This document shows, in pieces, positions 9,434 to 20,056 of a stretch of DNA of 64,000 nt. Each line of letters opens with the position of its first letter. The first letter of the stretch is position 1. The notes below the pieces were generated by a model, which worked only from the letters and a program-made list of their open reading frames with translations, was not told where the DNA came from and made no database searches. The stretch spans positions 2,170,001-2,234,000 of the forward strand of contig OW818676.1 in assembly GCA_942493235.1 (NCBI GenBank), in the 5' to 3' direction. The position numbers and the translations under genes were made by a program. Source of the stretch: ENR-C587 sp942493235. GTDB taxonomy: Bacteria > Bacteroidota > Ignavibacteria > Kapaibacteriales > UBA2268.

Positions 9434-10357
9434 ATGATGAATAATTTTGATCAGCAGGGAAGTTACAGGATGTTTCCTCCGGTAGTCAAATCTTTGATAA
9501 TTATAAATATAGTGATGTTTTTCCTGACTTATATGATGTCAACCTTTCATTTAGGTGATATTTCGATAGCGAACTTTTTATATGTAAATTCCGCATTATT
9601 TCCACTTGGTGATTTCTTTAATCTGCCTCCGTTTCATATTTGGCAGTTAATTACATATCAATTTCTTCATGGTGGCTATGGGCATATCTTTATGAATATG
9701 TTTGTACTATGGATGTTCGGTGCGGAAATTGAAAACCTATGGGGTGGGCGTAAATTTTTAATATATTATTTATTAGCAGGGGTCGGTGCCGGTCTTGCTC
9801 AATTATTTATTAGTCCACTATTGGGAGCAATTGGTCCTACTATCGGAGCTTCCGGTTCAATTTACGGAGTTACAATTGCTTTTGCTATGATATATCCTAA
9901 TAGGCAGCTGATGGTATTCCCTTTGTTTATACCTGTTAAAGCGAAATATTTGGTAGTTGGCTATATAGCTTATGATTTAATTATGGGCTTAACTCAAGAC
10001 TCGAATGTGGCTCACTTTGCACATCTTGGCGGAGCTCTTGCCGGATTTTTGATGATTAAGTTCGGGGATAAAATCGGGCTTTTTACTTTCTGGGATAAAT
10101 TAAAGCCTAAGAAATTAAGAACTGAAACAGTGAATAATAATTATTATTCTAACCCTGTTTATACTATGAATTGGTCTGCTCCTAAGCAGGATACAGTCGC
10201 AAGCAGTACACCTAAGATTACTTCACTTATGATTAATGGTGAAGAAATTACTCAGAATACTATTGATAGCATTTTAGATAAAATTTCTGCAACCGGATAT
10301 CAGAACTTATCCGAAAGAGAAAAAAAGATATTGTTTGAATTAAGTAAGAAATTGTAA
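9434..10357 (+). CDS. rhomboid-family intramembrane serine protease
   Basis: 307-residue membrane protein that cleaves transmembrane substrates within the bilayer. About six transmembrane helices span residues 18-210. The catalytic dyad is visible: S140 in IGASGSIYG and H197 in AHLGG. The oxyanion-side residues are H79, H84 and N88 in LHGGYGHIFMN. After residue 215 a cytosolic tail ends in a small conserved domain (SLMINGEEITQNTIDSIL, then LSEREKKILFELSKKL), as in Bacteroidota rhomboids. The start follows an AAAGGA site; the ATG at 9437 is equally possible. The substrate is unknown. The gene stands alone between repeat-rich spacers. Confidence 0.92.
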   Translation: MMNNFDQQGSYRMFPPVVKSLIIINIVMFFLTYMMSTFHLGDISIANFLYVNSALFPLGDFFNLPPFHIWQLITYQFLHGGYGHIFMNMFVLWMFGAEIENLWGGRKFLIYYLLAGVGAGLAQLFISPLLGAIGPTIGASGSIYGVTIAFAMIYPNRQLMVFPLFIPVKAKYLVVGYIAYDLIMGLTQDSNVAHFAHLGGALAGFLMIKFGDKIGLFTFWDKLKPKKLRTETVNNNYYSNPVYTMNWSAPKQDTVASSTPKITSLMINGEEITQNTIDSILDKISATGYQNLSEREKKILFELSKKL

Positions 10358-11027
10358 AATCAAAATATTTAATTATTTAAGTATTCGTCAACCTGTTTAT
10401 CTGTGTAGAGTAGAATGCCAAATAATTAAATAATACTTTTCTTGATATAAGACTATTAATAATTGCAGTCCCCGTAGCTAAAGCATGTGGAATAAGAAGC
10501 CATCAATGTATTATTATCAACCCCACGCTTCAGTGTGGGGTAATTGAGCAAAAGAATATTGAATAGATGGGGTGCGATAACAGTGCGGAAATTCGCAGTA
10601 GTATAATATGTTTATTGACATCAAGAGGCTGTCTAAAATTTGTCATTCTGACCGAAGTAAGAATCCAGACAAATCTAAATGTTGATAATTCTGGATTCTT
10701 CGTTACACTCAGAATGACGATTTGACAATATTATTACTTTTAGACAGCCTCAGAGGCTTTAAGATTACGCAAAGGAAATGGTGGCGGACTGGTGGCTATT
10801 CTTCAAATTCCCCTCCAATGGAGGGGTGGCATCGCGAAGCGATGACGGGGTGGTTCTTAATTCTTCGGTGTTAGAGGTTCGGAGTTTGGGAAATAGGAAT
10901 TTGGAGAGTAATCAACCCAACGCTTTAGCGTAGGGATAGTAAAATTCGATGGTCTGAATTTATGTAGTAAATGATATAATCGTAGAATAAATATTTAAAA
11001 ACAAAGTTTATAATTAAGAATAAATAT
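10358..11027. repeat. repeat-rich spacer between rhomboid and ispG
   Basis: No gene. In order: a hairpin ACCCCACGC-TTCA-GTGTGGGGT (10520-10541); an A-type palindrome (10621-10757) with ends AAGAGGCTGTCTAAAA and TTTTAGACAGCCTC; a C-type element (10801-10860) with the stems CCCCTCCA/TGGAGGGG and CATCGCGAAGCGATG; G-rich D-type remnants (10865-10905); and another hairpin ACCCAACGC-TTTA-GCGTAGGG (10915-10936). The last 90 bases before ispG are AT-rich and must contain its promoter. Confidence 0.8.
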
Positions 11028-12089
11028 ATGATAGACTTTAAAAGAAAAATAACAAAAAAAGTTAAAGTAGGCAATTTATTCATTGGCGGAGATTCTCCGA
11101 TTAGCGTGCAGACTATGACCAAGACTAAAACAGCCGATGCAAAAGCTACTATCGAGCAAGTGCTGAGATGTCATCAAGCCGGAGCCGATATAGTACGCAT
11201 CACTGTTAATGATGACAATGCTGCCGATGCGATGAAAACTATTTGTAGCGAATGTAGAGATATTCCAATAGTTGCCGATATTCATTTTAATCATATTTAT
11301 GCTATTAAAGCAATCGAAGCCGGAGTAGCAAAAGTAAGGATTAATCCCGGTAACATAGGTTCAAATGACAGGGTGCGTCAAGTATTGGAAAAAGCCAAAG
11401 AATATGAGATTCCTATACGTATCGGTGTTAATTCCGGTTCTTTAGAGAAAGATATTCTTTTTAAGTATGGGCATCCGACTGCTGAAGCATTATACGAAAG
11501 TGCTATTAAGCATGTTGAAATTGCAAATAGTTTCAATTTTGATGATTTAGTTATATCGGTTAAATCGACTAATGTACTGCTGATGATACAAGCATATAGG
11601 CTACTTGCTGAAAAGACAAATTATCCGCTACATCTTGGAGTAACTGAAGCTGGTACTTATAAGATGGGAACTCTTAAATCCGCTATCGGTATCGGTACAT
11701 TGCTTGCCGAGGGAATCGGGGATACAATTCGAGTTTCTCTGACCGATGAACCGGAGAAAGAAGTTGAAATTGGTAAAGACTTGCTTAATATATTAGGAAT
11801 TAGAAAAGGAAACGTTGAGCTGATTTCATGCCCTACCTGCGGCAGGCTCGAAGTTGATCTGTTCAAAATAGCAAATGCAATTGAAATTGCCGTTAAAAAT
11901 ATTCAAAAAACACTTAAAGTTGCCGTTATGGGCTGTCCCGTTAATGGTATCGGCGAAGCAAAAGAGGCTAATCTCGGAGTAGCCTGCGGCAAAGGTTATG
12001 CGATTTTATTTAAAGACGGCGAGCAGCTCAAGAAAGTTGCAGAGTCTCAAATAATCGAAGAATTACTAAAAGAAATAGAAAAGTATTGA
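11028..12089 (+). CDS. ispG: 4-hydroxy-3-methylbut-2-enyl diphosphate synthase
   Basis: 353-residue [4Fe-4S] enzyme of the non-mevalonate isoprenoid pathway. It reduces methylerythritol cyclodiphosphate to HMBPP. An N-terminal TIM-barrel (QTMTKTKTADAKATI, VADIHFNHIYAIKA, RINPGN) is followed by the cluster domain with C268, C271 (SCPTCGR), C303 (MGCPVNGIGE) and the conserved E310. This is the compact bacterial form without the large insertion of chloroplast enzymes. It is convergent with glmS downstream and monocistronic as far as the window shows. Confidence 0.97.
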   Translation: MIDFKRKITKKVKVGNLFIGGDSPISVQTMTKTKTADAKATIEQVLRCHQAGADIVRITVNDDNAADAMKTICSECRDIPIVADIHFNHIYAIKAIEAGVAKVRINPGNIGSNDRVRQVLEKAKEYEIPIRIGVNSGSLEKDILFKYGHPTAEALYESAIKHVEIANSFNFDDLVISVKSTNVLLMIQAYRLLAEKTNYPLHLGVTEAGTYKMGTLKSAIGIGTLLAEGIGDTIRVSLTDEPEKEVEIGKDLLNILGIRKGNVELISCPTCGRLEVDLFKIANAIEIAVKNIQKTLKVAVMGCPVNGIGEAKEANLGVACGKGYAILFKDGEQLKKVAESQIIEELLKEIEKY

Positions 12090-12246
12090 TTGTTTATAGC
12101 AACTAATCAGTGAATAAAATGTGTTACATCTATCACTATGCTAATGATGCTTTGTAAATACTAAAATATATTGGAAATATTCGCAATATTTTATTCAACG
12201 CAGTCCAGATACAAACATCTTGAGGGATTATCCCCAATTTCCCCAA

Positions 12247-12271
12247 CCGCACTACGCAGAGCGTAGTGCGG
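12247..12271. repeat. B-type hairpin between convergent ispG and glmS
   Basis: Perfect palindrome with stem CCGCACTACGC / GCGTAGTGCGG and loop AGA. Related copies lie at about 30411-30450, 30666-30697, 56089-56130 and 62240-62275. It has no U-tract, but its position between converging genes would allow it to work as a bidirectional stem. The surrounding 12090-12357 has nothing else I recognise. Confidence 0.8.
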
Positions 12272-12357
12272 AGAAGTGCATATTTCCTAATCACCAGCTA
12301 TCAGCCACCATTACTTCTATACAAAATAGCTAAAGCCAAAAATGCTTTAACTGAAAG

Positions 12358-14193
12358 CTATTCCACTGTAACGCTTTTAGCGAGATTACGTGGCTGGTCA
12401 ACATCTCTACCTAATTCAACGGCTATGTAATATGCTAATAATTGTAAAGGAATTACAGCCAGTACCGGAGTTAACATCGGTAAAGTGTTAGGAATATAAA
12501 TTACGTCAGTAGCATAATTTTTAATATCGTCGTCGCCTTCGTTAGCAATTGCTATGATAGTGCCTTTTCTAGCTCTAACTTCCTCAATATTTGACTTTAC
12601 TTTATCATAAATTTCATCTTGAGTGGCGATAAAAACAACGGGCATATTTTCATCAATCAATGCGATAGGTCCGTGCTTCATCTCAGCAGACGGATAACCC
12701 TCTGCGTGTATGTATGATATTTCTTTTAATTTTAATGCTCCCTCTAAAGCAACGGGGAAATTATAACCTCTGCCCAGATATAAGAAGTTTTTTGCTTTAG
12801 CATATTTTTTTGCAATTTCCTTAATTGGTTCAGAATTTTTCAAAATAGATTCTATCTGAGACGGAATTTTCTGCATTGCTTTTGCAATTTTAATTCCTTC
12901 AGTCTGCGATAAATCTCTCATTCTGCCCATATATAGAGCTAATAATGAGAACACTGCTAATTGAGAAGTAAATGCTTTAGTCGAAGCAACACCGATTTCC
13001 GGTCCGGCGTGAATATATATTCCTGCATCTGTCTCGCGAGCAATAGAAGAGCCGACTACGTTGACTATGCCAATAGCAGTAGCTCCCTTTTGTTTCGCTT
13101 CTTTAATTGCAGCTAAGGTGTCGGCGGTCTCTCCGCTTTGAGAAATTGCAAAAACAATATCATCGGGATATATAACCGGATTCCTATATCTGAATTCTGA
13201 TGCGTATTCGACCTCTACAGGTATTCGGCATAAGTTTTCTAGCATATACTCTGCTACCGATGCAGAATGCCAAGATGTACCGCAGGCAGTGATGATTACT
13301 CTGCGAGCATTTCTCAATTTATCTGCAACCGGTCGTAAACCACCGAGCTTTACATTACCTTCGTTTGCTAAAAGCCTGCCGCGAAAAGCATCTTCGAATG
13401 TCTGAGGCTGTTCGTGAATTTCTTTCAGCATAAAATGGTCAAAGCCACTCTTTTCGATTCGGGACAGGTCAAAATTTATTTCTTGTATTTCACTTCGTGT
13501 CTTTTTATTGTCTATGGTTTTTGTTTTGTATCCATTATCTCTGGTAACTATCGCCATTTCATTATCAGCTAAATAAATTACCTGACGAGTATGCTTGATA
13601 ATTGCCGAGGCATCTGATGCGAAAATATATTCATCTTCACCGATTCCCAATACCATCGGGCTGCCGCGTCTGGCTGCTATTATTTTATCCGGTTCATAGG
13701 ACGAGATAACCGCTAAACCGAAAGTACCGTCAACTTTTTTAAGAGCCATTCGGATAGCCTTCTCTAAGTCTTGCACTTGGTCATAGAATGCACCGATTAA
13801 TACCGCTAAAACTTCCGAATCCGTCTGAGTATCAAATGTATATCCTCTTGATAATAATTGATGCTTTAGTACCGAGTAATTCTCAATTATTCCATTATGA
13901 ACAATGCTGATTTTTCGGCTGTTGTCGTAGTGGGGGTGAGCGTTGATATTGTTTGGTTCGCCGTGAGTAGCCCAACGAGTATGAGCAATTCCCATTGTTG
14001 AATTGAGCTCTTCATGGTTAATTAATGTATCTAATTCGGAAACTTTCCCTTTTTGTTTTATAGTTTTTAGCTCATTGCCGACAAGTAAAGTAATACCGGC
14101 TGAGTCATAGCCACGATATTCCAATACTTTTAATGCGTTGATTAATAGTTCCGATGCTTGTTGATTTCCTAAATATGCAACAATTCCACACAT
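12358..14193 (-). CDS. glmS: glutamine-fructose-6-phosphate aminotransferase (isomerizing)
   Basis: Makes glucosamine-6-phosphate from fructose-6-phosphate and glutamine, the first committed step to peptidoglycan and LPS amino sugars. 611 residues from the ATG at 14193. That start is chosen because Cys2 (MCGIVAYLG) must become the N-terminal nucleophile of the glutaminase domain; a longer TTG-initiated frame would bury it. Residues 1-220 are the class II amidotransferase (AHTRWATHG, HNGIIENY). Two SIS sugar-isomerase domains follow (ITACGTSWHS, SQSGETADT, ASTKAFTSQ). The C-terminal tail is DVDQPRNLAKSVTVE. No glmS-ribozyme-like structure was recognised in the 150-base upstream region. Confidence 0.97.
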   Translation of the reverse strand: MCGIVAYLGNQQASELLINALKVLEYRGYDSAGITLLVGNELKTIKQKGKVSELDTLINHEELNSTMGIAHTRWATHGEPNNINAHPHYDNSRKISIVHNGIIENYSVLKHQLLSRGYTFDTQTDSEVLAVLIGAFYDQVQDLEKAIRMALKKVDGTFGLAVISSYEPDKIIAARRGSPMVLGIGEDEYIFASDASAIIKHTRQVIYLADNEMAIVTRDNGYKTKTIDNKKTRSEIQEINFDLSRIEKSGFDHFMLKEIHEQPQTFEDAFRGRLLANEGNVKLGGLRPVADKLRNARRVIITACGTSWHSASVAEYMLENLCRIPVEVEYASEFRYRNPVIYPDDIVFAISQSGETADTLAAIKEAKQKGATAIGIVNVVGSSIARETDAGIYIHAGPEIGVASTKAFTSQLAVFSLLALYMGRMRDLSQTEGIKIAKAMQKIPSQIESILKNSEPIKEIAKKYAKAKNFLYLGRGYNFPVALEGALKLKEISYIHAEGYPSAEMKHGPIALIDENMPVVFIATQDEIYDKVKSNIEEVRARKGTIIAIANEGDDDIKNYATDVIYIPNTLPMLTPVLAVIPLQLLAYYIAVELGRDVDQPRNLAKSVTVE

Positions 14194-14300
14194 AATTTTC
14201 AATTCTCAATAATTATAAAAACTGTAAATTGTCTTTAAAAAACAACTAAATTAATCAAAATTATGTAATATTTAAAAGAATACTTTTCAACATATAAATA

Positions 14301-14340
14301 AACCCGACATTCGGTAACTACAGAAACCAAGTGCCGGGTT
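14301..14340 (-). terminator. putative terminator after the 1815-residue vWA protein gene
   Basis: Stem AACCCGACA / TGCCGGGTT-type with one mismatch and a loop of about 22 bases, located just downstream of the stop at 14356. On the minus strand it is followed by TATTTATATG. Confidence 0.5.
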
Positions 14341-14355
14341 TGAATTTTCACTAAG

Positions 14356-17300
14356 TTATTTATTCATAAGCAAGAAACTCTTGGTCTGATTAATTGAATT
14401 ACTTGAATATCTAATATAGTATAATCCATCTGATAATTGGCTTAGGTCAAAGCTTATTGTATTGAATTGCTTAGTCTCTAAGTTTAAATCTTTGGTCATT
14501 ACAATTTCTCCTATAGAATTAACTATATCTATCCTTGAGTTTTCTTTTATCCTTGTCATTATACTAATCTTAATGTCCGATTTTACCGGATTTGGATTTA
14601 TCGACATTTCAAAATCCGAATCAGTATTTATTAATCTCTTGCCGCCTTCAGTGCAAATATTGGTAATGCTTACAGTGGAATTCACTGGATTAATAATATG
14701 ATTAGAATTTGTTTGAGTAATACTTTCAAAATTTATGTCCGAATAGTCGGCATTACCGAGCCCAACTTTGAATCTAATATTGGCAACGGTGCCGGTCAAT
14801 GTTGAAGGGAATTGCAGGGCTTCCAAATTGATAATTCCTCTGCTACCTGCTTCTATAACTGCCGTATAATTTATCGGAGACAGAACCGTAGAATTATAAG
14901 TAATCTTTGCATTTAATCGCCCTGCAGTGTTAATAGCATCTTCATTGCTATATTGGAAATATATAGGCAGATTGATTTCATCTCCTACCTTAGCATTAAT
15001 CATTTCAGTATATAGCTTCACATCTAATTCAAATGGTAAACCGATTAGTAGAATTTCAGTGCTTAATCCGCAAGGTTCCGATACTAAGTATGTAAGCAAT
15101 GTATCATTAATATTATTATCAGCTTTATAGTCAACTTTAATATATACAATTGAATTTGCTGCTATAGTAATAGGTAATTGATTGTTATTAAAAGTGAATA
15201 CACCGTTCCCGATAGGTAGTGAATTAATAAGTATTTCAATATTCGATTTGTTTTCTATACTTAGATTGCCCTGCAAAGTATTGCCAATTGAGCCGTTTAT
15301 CTCAATCTTAGATGCTAATAACTTAGGCTGTAAAATAGTACCGCGTATCGGGAATGTATGAGAGAATTTACAAACGGAATCAATAAGAGTAATCGACTCA
15401 TTAACAATAGAAGCATCGGCAGGAACACTGACAATAACATTGACATACATATCCTGATTAGCATCTAATTCAACTATTTCAGGATCAATCAAGACATGTG
15501 CAGAATGTTCAAAATATGCTGCCGTGCGTTTAGTACCATAATTTTTAATATAAATTAAGGTGTCAAAGTTAATGTCGGAGCATACATTGCCTATATTTAA
15601 TTCTGTATCGTAAAATGCTACATTGACTATTTCGAGGTAAGAATTCAATTTTACAGTATAATTGTCGGTAACTCCTGCAGTATAATTAAATAGCATGTCC
15701 GAAATGTTGTTGCCGTAATCTGCTCCCGATAATTGATAATGAATATATTTACCGCTACCCTCTGCCAAATCAAATTGTGTAAATGGAGCAACAAGCGAAT
15801 ACTTTGGATTAGTAAAGCTAATTCCGTTCACTGAAATATTCCCAACTCCACCATTTTCAATATAAATACTATCTTGATAGCTTCTCTCGTCGCAACTAAG
15901 ATATTTATATATATCTGTAATTGATTTGATATATGCTCCCGATCTAACTTCACCGTAGATTCTTACATTAACTGTTCTATTACAGATTGTATCAGTAACA
16001 GTAAACGTCTCGTCGATTGAACCGGCAATAGGAGAGCCGGCATAGCTAATTGTAATCGGCTTAGAAGAGGCACTTGGTAATAAAAATTCGTTATTATCGA
16101 TACTGAAGCCGGTAGGCGTTGAAATAATGGCTTTATTAATTGTCGAACCATAATTAAGTATGTCTAATACTTTTGACCAAGCCTCATCAATACCTATGGT
16201 TCCCATATTAATTTCTATGGATTTAGGAATAATATTAGCAGAATCCTTTTTAACTGAAATCGGAATTACTTTTAGTGCATCAGGATTAGAATTACTTGTT
16301 ATTTCGATATTTGCTGATTTAATACCTATTGAATTAGATGTAAAAATTAAAGGTAAAATTAACGAACTGTCAGGTTTAATAGATATTTCACTCGTAAAAT
16401 CAATACTGAATAAATCTTTATTAACGCCGGAAAATCTAATATCAGAAATAATCAAATTGTTCAAGCCTTCATTTTTAATAATTACATAAGAAAGAGAAGT
16501 ATTCGTACAAATAATATCGTCAAATGGATTTGCGGTAGCCGAAATAACTGGATTTAATATATAAGCATTTCCAATTAATTGAACTACAGCCGGAGAGCTA
16601 ATTCCTTCATAATAAATTTCCAATACACCGCTACTATAACCGATTTTACTTGGGGTAAATCTTAGGTCTAACTTGGCAGTAGAATCAGTTGCGAGTGATT
16701 GAATATTAGCACCGTTAATGATAGTAAAATCGTTGTAATCAGATGCTGCAATTTTGATTTCTTTGATTTTTAGATTAGTAGTACCTATATTTTTAATTGT
16801 TATAGCTTGAATTGTATCTTTGAACGAATTAATCTCTACATTGCCAAAATTAATTATATTATTTACAATTAGAACTTTAGGCTCTACACCTGTTCCTTGA
16901 ATATCTGATTTAGTCGTATCTCCGTGGATTATGATATTTACTACAGCGGAATGAATACCTGTCCTATTAGGAGTGAATTGAAATTCTACATCACGAGTTT
17001 TATATCTTGCTACTCTAAAATTTCCGTCTCCGTTATTAATTCTAAAACAATCGGCATCAGCTCCGGTGAAGACAATTGTATCAACAGCGGCATGAGTATT
17101 TACTTCATTAGTTATATAATCTGTGATCAATGAGTCTTTACTATTGTTAATTAATACTTTGCCCATATCAATTGTTTTTAAAGTAACCATAGGATTAATA
17201 ATGGCAAATACAGCATCTGATGTGTCACATTGCAGAGTTGAATTCGTACTGAATTTCCAAATATCAAGCCCATGATTGCCATCGTACTTAGAAATAGCAA

Positions 17301-19803
17301 AATATTCTCCATTATAATTCCAGTCAAGATAATAATTATATAAATTTACTGAATCCAATCTTTGAACGACCTCACAATTAGTACCGTCTAAAATAATTAA
17401 AGATCCGAGCCATGTTGAAACTGCAATGTAATTATTAAGCGGATTCCAAGCAGCACCATGAATTGTATTATTGTCTAAGCCCGGATCATAAGAATAAGTA
17501 TTAGACAATGTCCAATTTGCAGTTTCTATAATTGATAATTCGTTGGCAGCTGAATGGTATAAAAAATATGAACCGTCATAATTCCACCAACCCGCTGACC
17601 AATCATAATATGTATAATTGTTAAAAGTAGCAACAGGGTCAGGTAAGGTATAATCGTAAATTTCAATAGTATAATAACTGTTATGGGTTACGAAATATCT
17701 GCCATTTGGAGACCAACAAAAATTGTTTGCATACCAATAACTGTAATAATTATAATTAGTATAATAAGTATTTATTATTTCATTTGTGCTTGTATTTAAT
17801 ATGAAATGAGAGTGCAATCCGCGAACCAAAACTATTTCATTATTAACAGGGTTTGGTATTACTGAAAAAATTGTATCATGAGTATTATAAGAATATATAA
17901 TTGACCTTGAGTTCAAATTATAAATATAAATTATTGAGTCGTCAGAGAATATATATTTATTCTCATTAGAATACCAAGCCCCATTATTATACCAATCATA
18001 ATAATTATAATAACCATCAGTAGAAGTTATAATGGTATCTACCGGCGTAAAAGTATCGGTAGAGTATATAATGTCTATAGTATTATTAAATTGATTAACA
18101 AAATATTCCGATGTATAGCTCCATGAATCGGAGTTATACCACCAATAAGATGCAGTGGCGGATATTGGGAATGATGCAAGGCTATCGCCACTTACGGCAT
18201 CCCATAGAACCGAATAGTCGTTCCATACACGAGTTATTAGCCTGTTACCGGATTTATCCCAATTCGGATAATAAGATGTGTAATTGTAATTCATTGTGTC
18301 AATAGTATGCAGAAATTCCATGCCTACAAATGTATTTCCTGTTATGTCTCCTATCTGAGTTGCTTTTATCCAACATCGATTCTTAGTAGTTTTTGGTACA
18401 TCTTTCCATATAAAAACCCCTCCTTTAGCATTTTCTGCTAATGTAGTCCAGCTACCACCTAAATCGAGAGATAGTTCAATTTTTACTGCTTCTGTTGCCG
18501 GAATACCTTCCCATGTGATTAAAGTATCTCCACCACCGCAAATTACCTCGCCTCCGACAGGGCTCGTAACCTTTAGAGTTTTGTTTTTTGGTTTTATTCC
18601 TTTATATCCGGCACTTGCGTTGTAAGTGTACGGGCATTTATCAGTAACAAAGTTGAAATTAGTCCAATTGTAAGAACTGTCTAAATCATTTGGTTTATAA
18701 GTAACAGTAAGAGTACGCGAAGCACCTGAATTTAATATGAAATTCTTTGGATTAATGTCGAAATTCACATTCGATGATGTTATATCTGTTACATTAATAC
18801 TGCCATTGTTTGCTTTAACTACAAGGTTCATGCTTGAGGTCAGGTACATCGGAGGATTAGTAAAGTGAATATTGCTCTTATCGAAGCTCAAATATGTTGA
18901 TTGATAACCAATCATATCATATTCTAATTTGTCGATAGCATTATTTGGTTTGTATTTTAGCTGAACAAGTCTTTTTTCTAAATTATTACATAAGTTAGTA
19001 CTTCTATAAGTAATATATGAAGTAGGGACTTGTCTCATTTTTAAAGCTATTTGCTTAATAGCTTTTGTAAAATCATTTTGATTATTTAAATAATTATAGC
19101 AATGTCCCTGAGTTGATTCTGATAATTGATCTAATACGTAGTTAATGTATGAGTTAATAGAAAGTATATAAACAGGAATATTTAATTCCGAAGCTCTATT
19201 GAACAATTCGGCGTAATCTGACTGATAGTTTATACTTATTCCGTCGGTAATTATTATTATCACTTTATTTGTATTGGAAGCCGTTCCGATAAAGTTAAAT
19301 AAACCAAATGCACCGGCTCGAAATACACTATCTAATATCTCGGAATTCCTCGGAGTAACGTTGTTTAACGATTGAGACAAGCTGGTACTGTCTTGAGAGA
19401 AATCATGCAGCAAAAAATTATTATCATTAAATCCGATAACGGCACATTCCGAAACAGATACTTTAGAATATCTTAGCCATTTATTTAAAGCGAATTTGGC
19501 TAATTCTATTTTTGTAGGATTCATCGTGCTTGATAGATCGATTGCCAATAAAGCAGAAAATGGGTTCTCATTGAATACAGGTGGATTGGAAATCGTGTTG
19601 ATAACCATTGGAGCATAATCCTCTTCTATTGCGAAATTTGTAACAGAAGAATTTATCATCGGGTTATTATTTGCATCTATTAAGTTAAAGTATGTCTTAA
19701 TAACCGGAAAATTTGTTTCATCAATTTCTCTAATCACCAATTCTTGAGAAAATAATGAAATTGATGCAGCCATCAATGAAATCAGAAAGTATAGATACCT
19801 CAT
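14356..19803 (-). CDS. giant secreted multidomain protein: vWA, beta-propeller, ASH-like repeats, cohesin-like, T9SS sorting domain
   Basis: 1815 residues. Residues 1-20 are a signal peptide. A vWA domain spans roughly residues 80-260, with a MIDAS-like D89-L-S-S-T93 and TDG at 186-188. A short VTSPVGGEVICGGGDTLITW module is near 410. A Tyr/Asn/Trp-rich region (about 510-880) reads like a WD40-type propeller. Several ASH/choice-of-anchor-D-like beta-domains (about 890-1560; for example NFGNVEINSF, IKNIGTTNLKI) follow. Then comes a cohesin-like domain (AKVGDEINLPIYF, near 1600) and a type A sorting domain (INPNPVKSD, ending SFLLMNK). The protein should cross the outer membrane through the type IX system and be anchored or released. 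Function is unknown; adhesion or matrix binding is inference. It is monocistronic. Confidence 0.85.
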   Translation of the reverse strand: MRYLYFLISLMAASISLFSQELVIREIDETNFPVIKTYFNLIDANNNPMINSSVTNFAIEEDYAPMVINTISNPPVFNENPFSALLAIDLSSTMNPTKIELAKFALNKWLRYSKVSVSECAVIGFNDNNFLLHDFSQDSTSLSQSLNNVTPRNSEILDSVFRAGAFGLFNFIGTASNTNKVIIIITDGISINYQSDYAELFNRASELNIPVYILSINSYINYVLDQLSESTQGHCYNYLNNQNDFTKAIKQIALKMRQVPTSYITYRSTNLCNNLEKRLVQLKYKPNNAIDKLEYDMIGYQSTYLSFDKSNIHFTNPPMYLTSSMNLVVKANNGSINVTDITSSNVNFDINPKNFILNSGASRTLTVTYKPNDLDSSYNWTNFNFVTDKCPYTYNASAGYKGIKPKNKTLKVTSPVGGEVICGGGDTLITWEGIPATEAVKIELSLDLGGSWTTLAENAKGGVFIWKDVPKTTKNRCWIKATQIGDITGNTFVGMEFLHTIDTMNYNYTSYYPNWDKSGNRLITRVWNDYSVLWDAVSGDSLASFPISATASYWWYNSDSWSYTSEYFVNQFNNTIDIIYSTDTFTPVDTIITSTDGYYNYYDWYNNGAWYSNENKYIFSDDSIIYIYNLNSRSIIYSYNTHDTIFSVIPNPVNNEIVLVRGLHSHFILNTSTNEIINTYYTNYNYYSYWYANNFCWSPNGRYFVTHNSYYTIEIYDYTLPDPVATFNNYTYYDWSAGWWNYDGSYFLYHSAANELSIIETANWTLSNTYSYDPGLDNNTIHGAAWNPLNNYIAVSTWLGSLIILDGTNCEVVQRLDSVNLYNYYLDWNYNGEYFAISKYDGNHGLDIWKFSTNSTLQCDTSDAVFAIINPMVTLKTIDMGKVLINNSKDSLITDYITNEVNTHAAVDTIVFTGADADCFRINNGDGNFRVARYKTRDVEFQFTPNRTGIHSAVVNIIIHGDTTKSDIQGTGVEPKVLIVNNIINFGNVEINSFKDTIQAITIKNIGTTNLKIKEIKIAASDYNDFTIINGANIQSLATDSTAKLDLRFTPSKIGYSSGVLEIYYEGISSPAVVQLIGNAYILNPVISATANPFDDIICTNTSLSYVIIKNEGLNNLIISDIRFSGVNKDLFSIDFTSEISIKPDSSLILPLIFTSNSIGIKSANIEITSNSNPDALKVIPISVKKDSANIIPKSIEINMGTIGIDEAWSKVLDILNYGSTINKAIISTPTGFSIDNNEFLLPSASSKPITISYAGSPIAGSIDETFTVTDTICNRTVNVRIYGEVRSGAYIKSITDIYKYLSCDERSYQDSIYIENGGVGNISVNGISFTNPKYSLVAPFTQFDLAEGSGKYIHYQLSGADYGNNISDMLFNYTAGVTDNYTVKLNSYLEIVNVAFYDTELNIGNVCSDINFDTLIYIKNYGTKRTAAYFEHSAHVLIDPEIVELDANQDMYVNVIVSVPADASIVNESITLIDSVCKFSHTFPIRGTILQPKLLASKIEINGSIGNTLQGNLSIENKSNIEILINSLPIGNGVFTFNNNQLPITIAANSIVYIKVDYKADNNINDTLLTYLVSEPCGLSTEILLIGLPFELDVKLYTEMINAKVGDEINLPIYFQYSNEDAINTAGRLNAKITYNSTVLSPINYTAVIEAGSRGIINLEALQFPSTLTGTVANIRFKVGLGNADYSDINFESITQTNSNHIINPVNSTVSITNICTEGGKRLINTDSDFEMSINPNPVKSDIKISIMTRIKENSRIDIVNSIGEIVMTKDLNLETKQFNTISFDLSQLSDGLYYIRYSSNSINQTKSFLLMNK

Positions 19804-20056
19804 AACATTTCCTTTTCTTTTAATATAACTTGTTTAAAATAATACATTAAATTGATAAAAACAAGAAATATATATCTTAATATAAAAATCAGTATTCTAC
19901 TAATATAATTATCATAATCATAATAAAATTGAAAATTCTATTACTCACAATGTTTTCAATATTCAATCCGCTTATTATCCTTTTCAAAAATTTCAATATA
20001 CAATACACTTATTATCCTTAGCAAAAGTATATAATATATGTTTTAAAATATTACAA

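Noticed and set aside
14194..14350. glmS ribozyme or riboswitch upstream of glmS
   Set aside because: Only about 110 AT-rich bases plus the terminator-like stem of the other gene are present; no ribozyme core could be placed.
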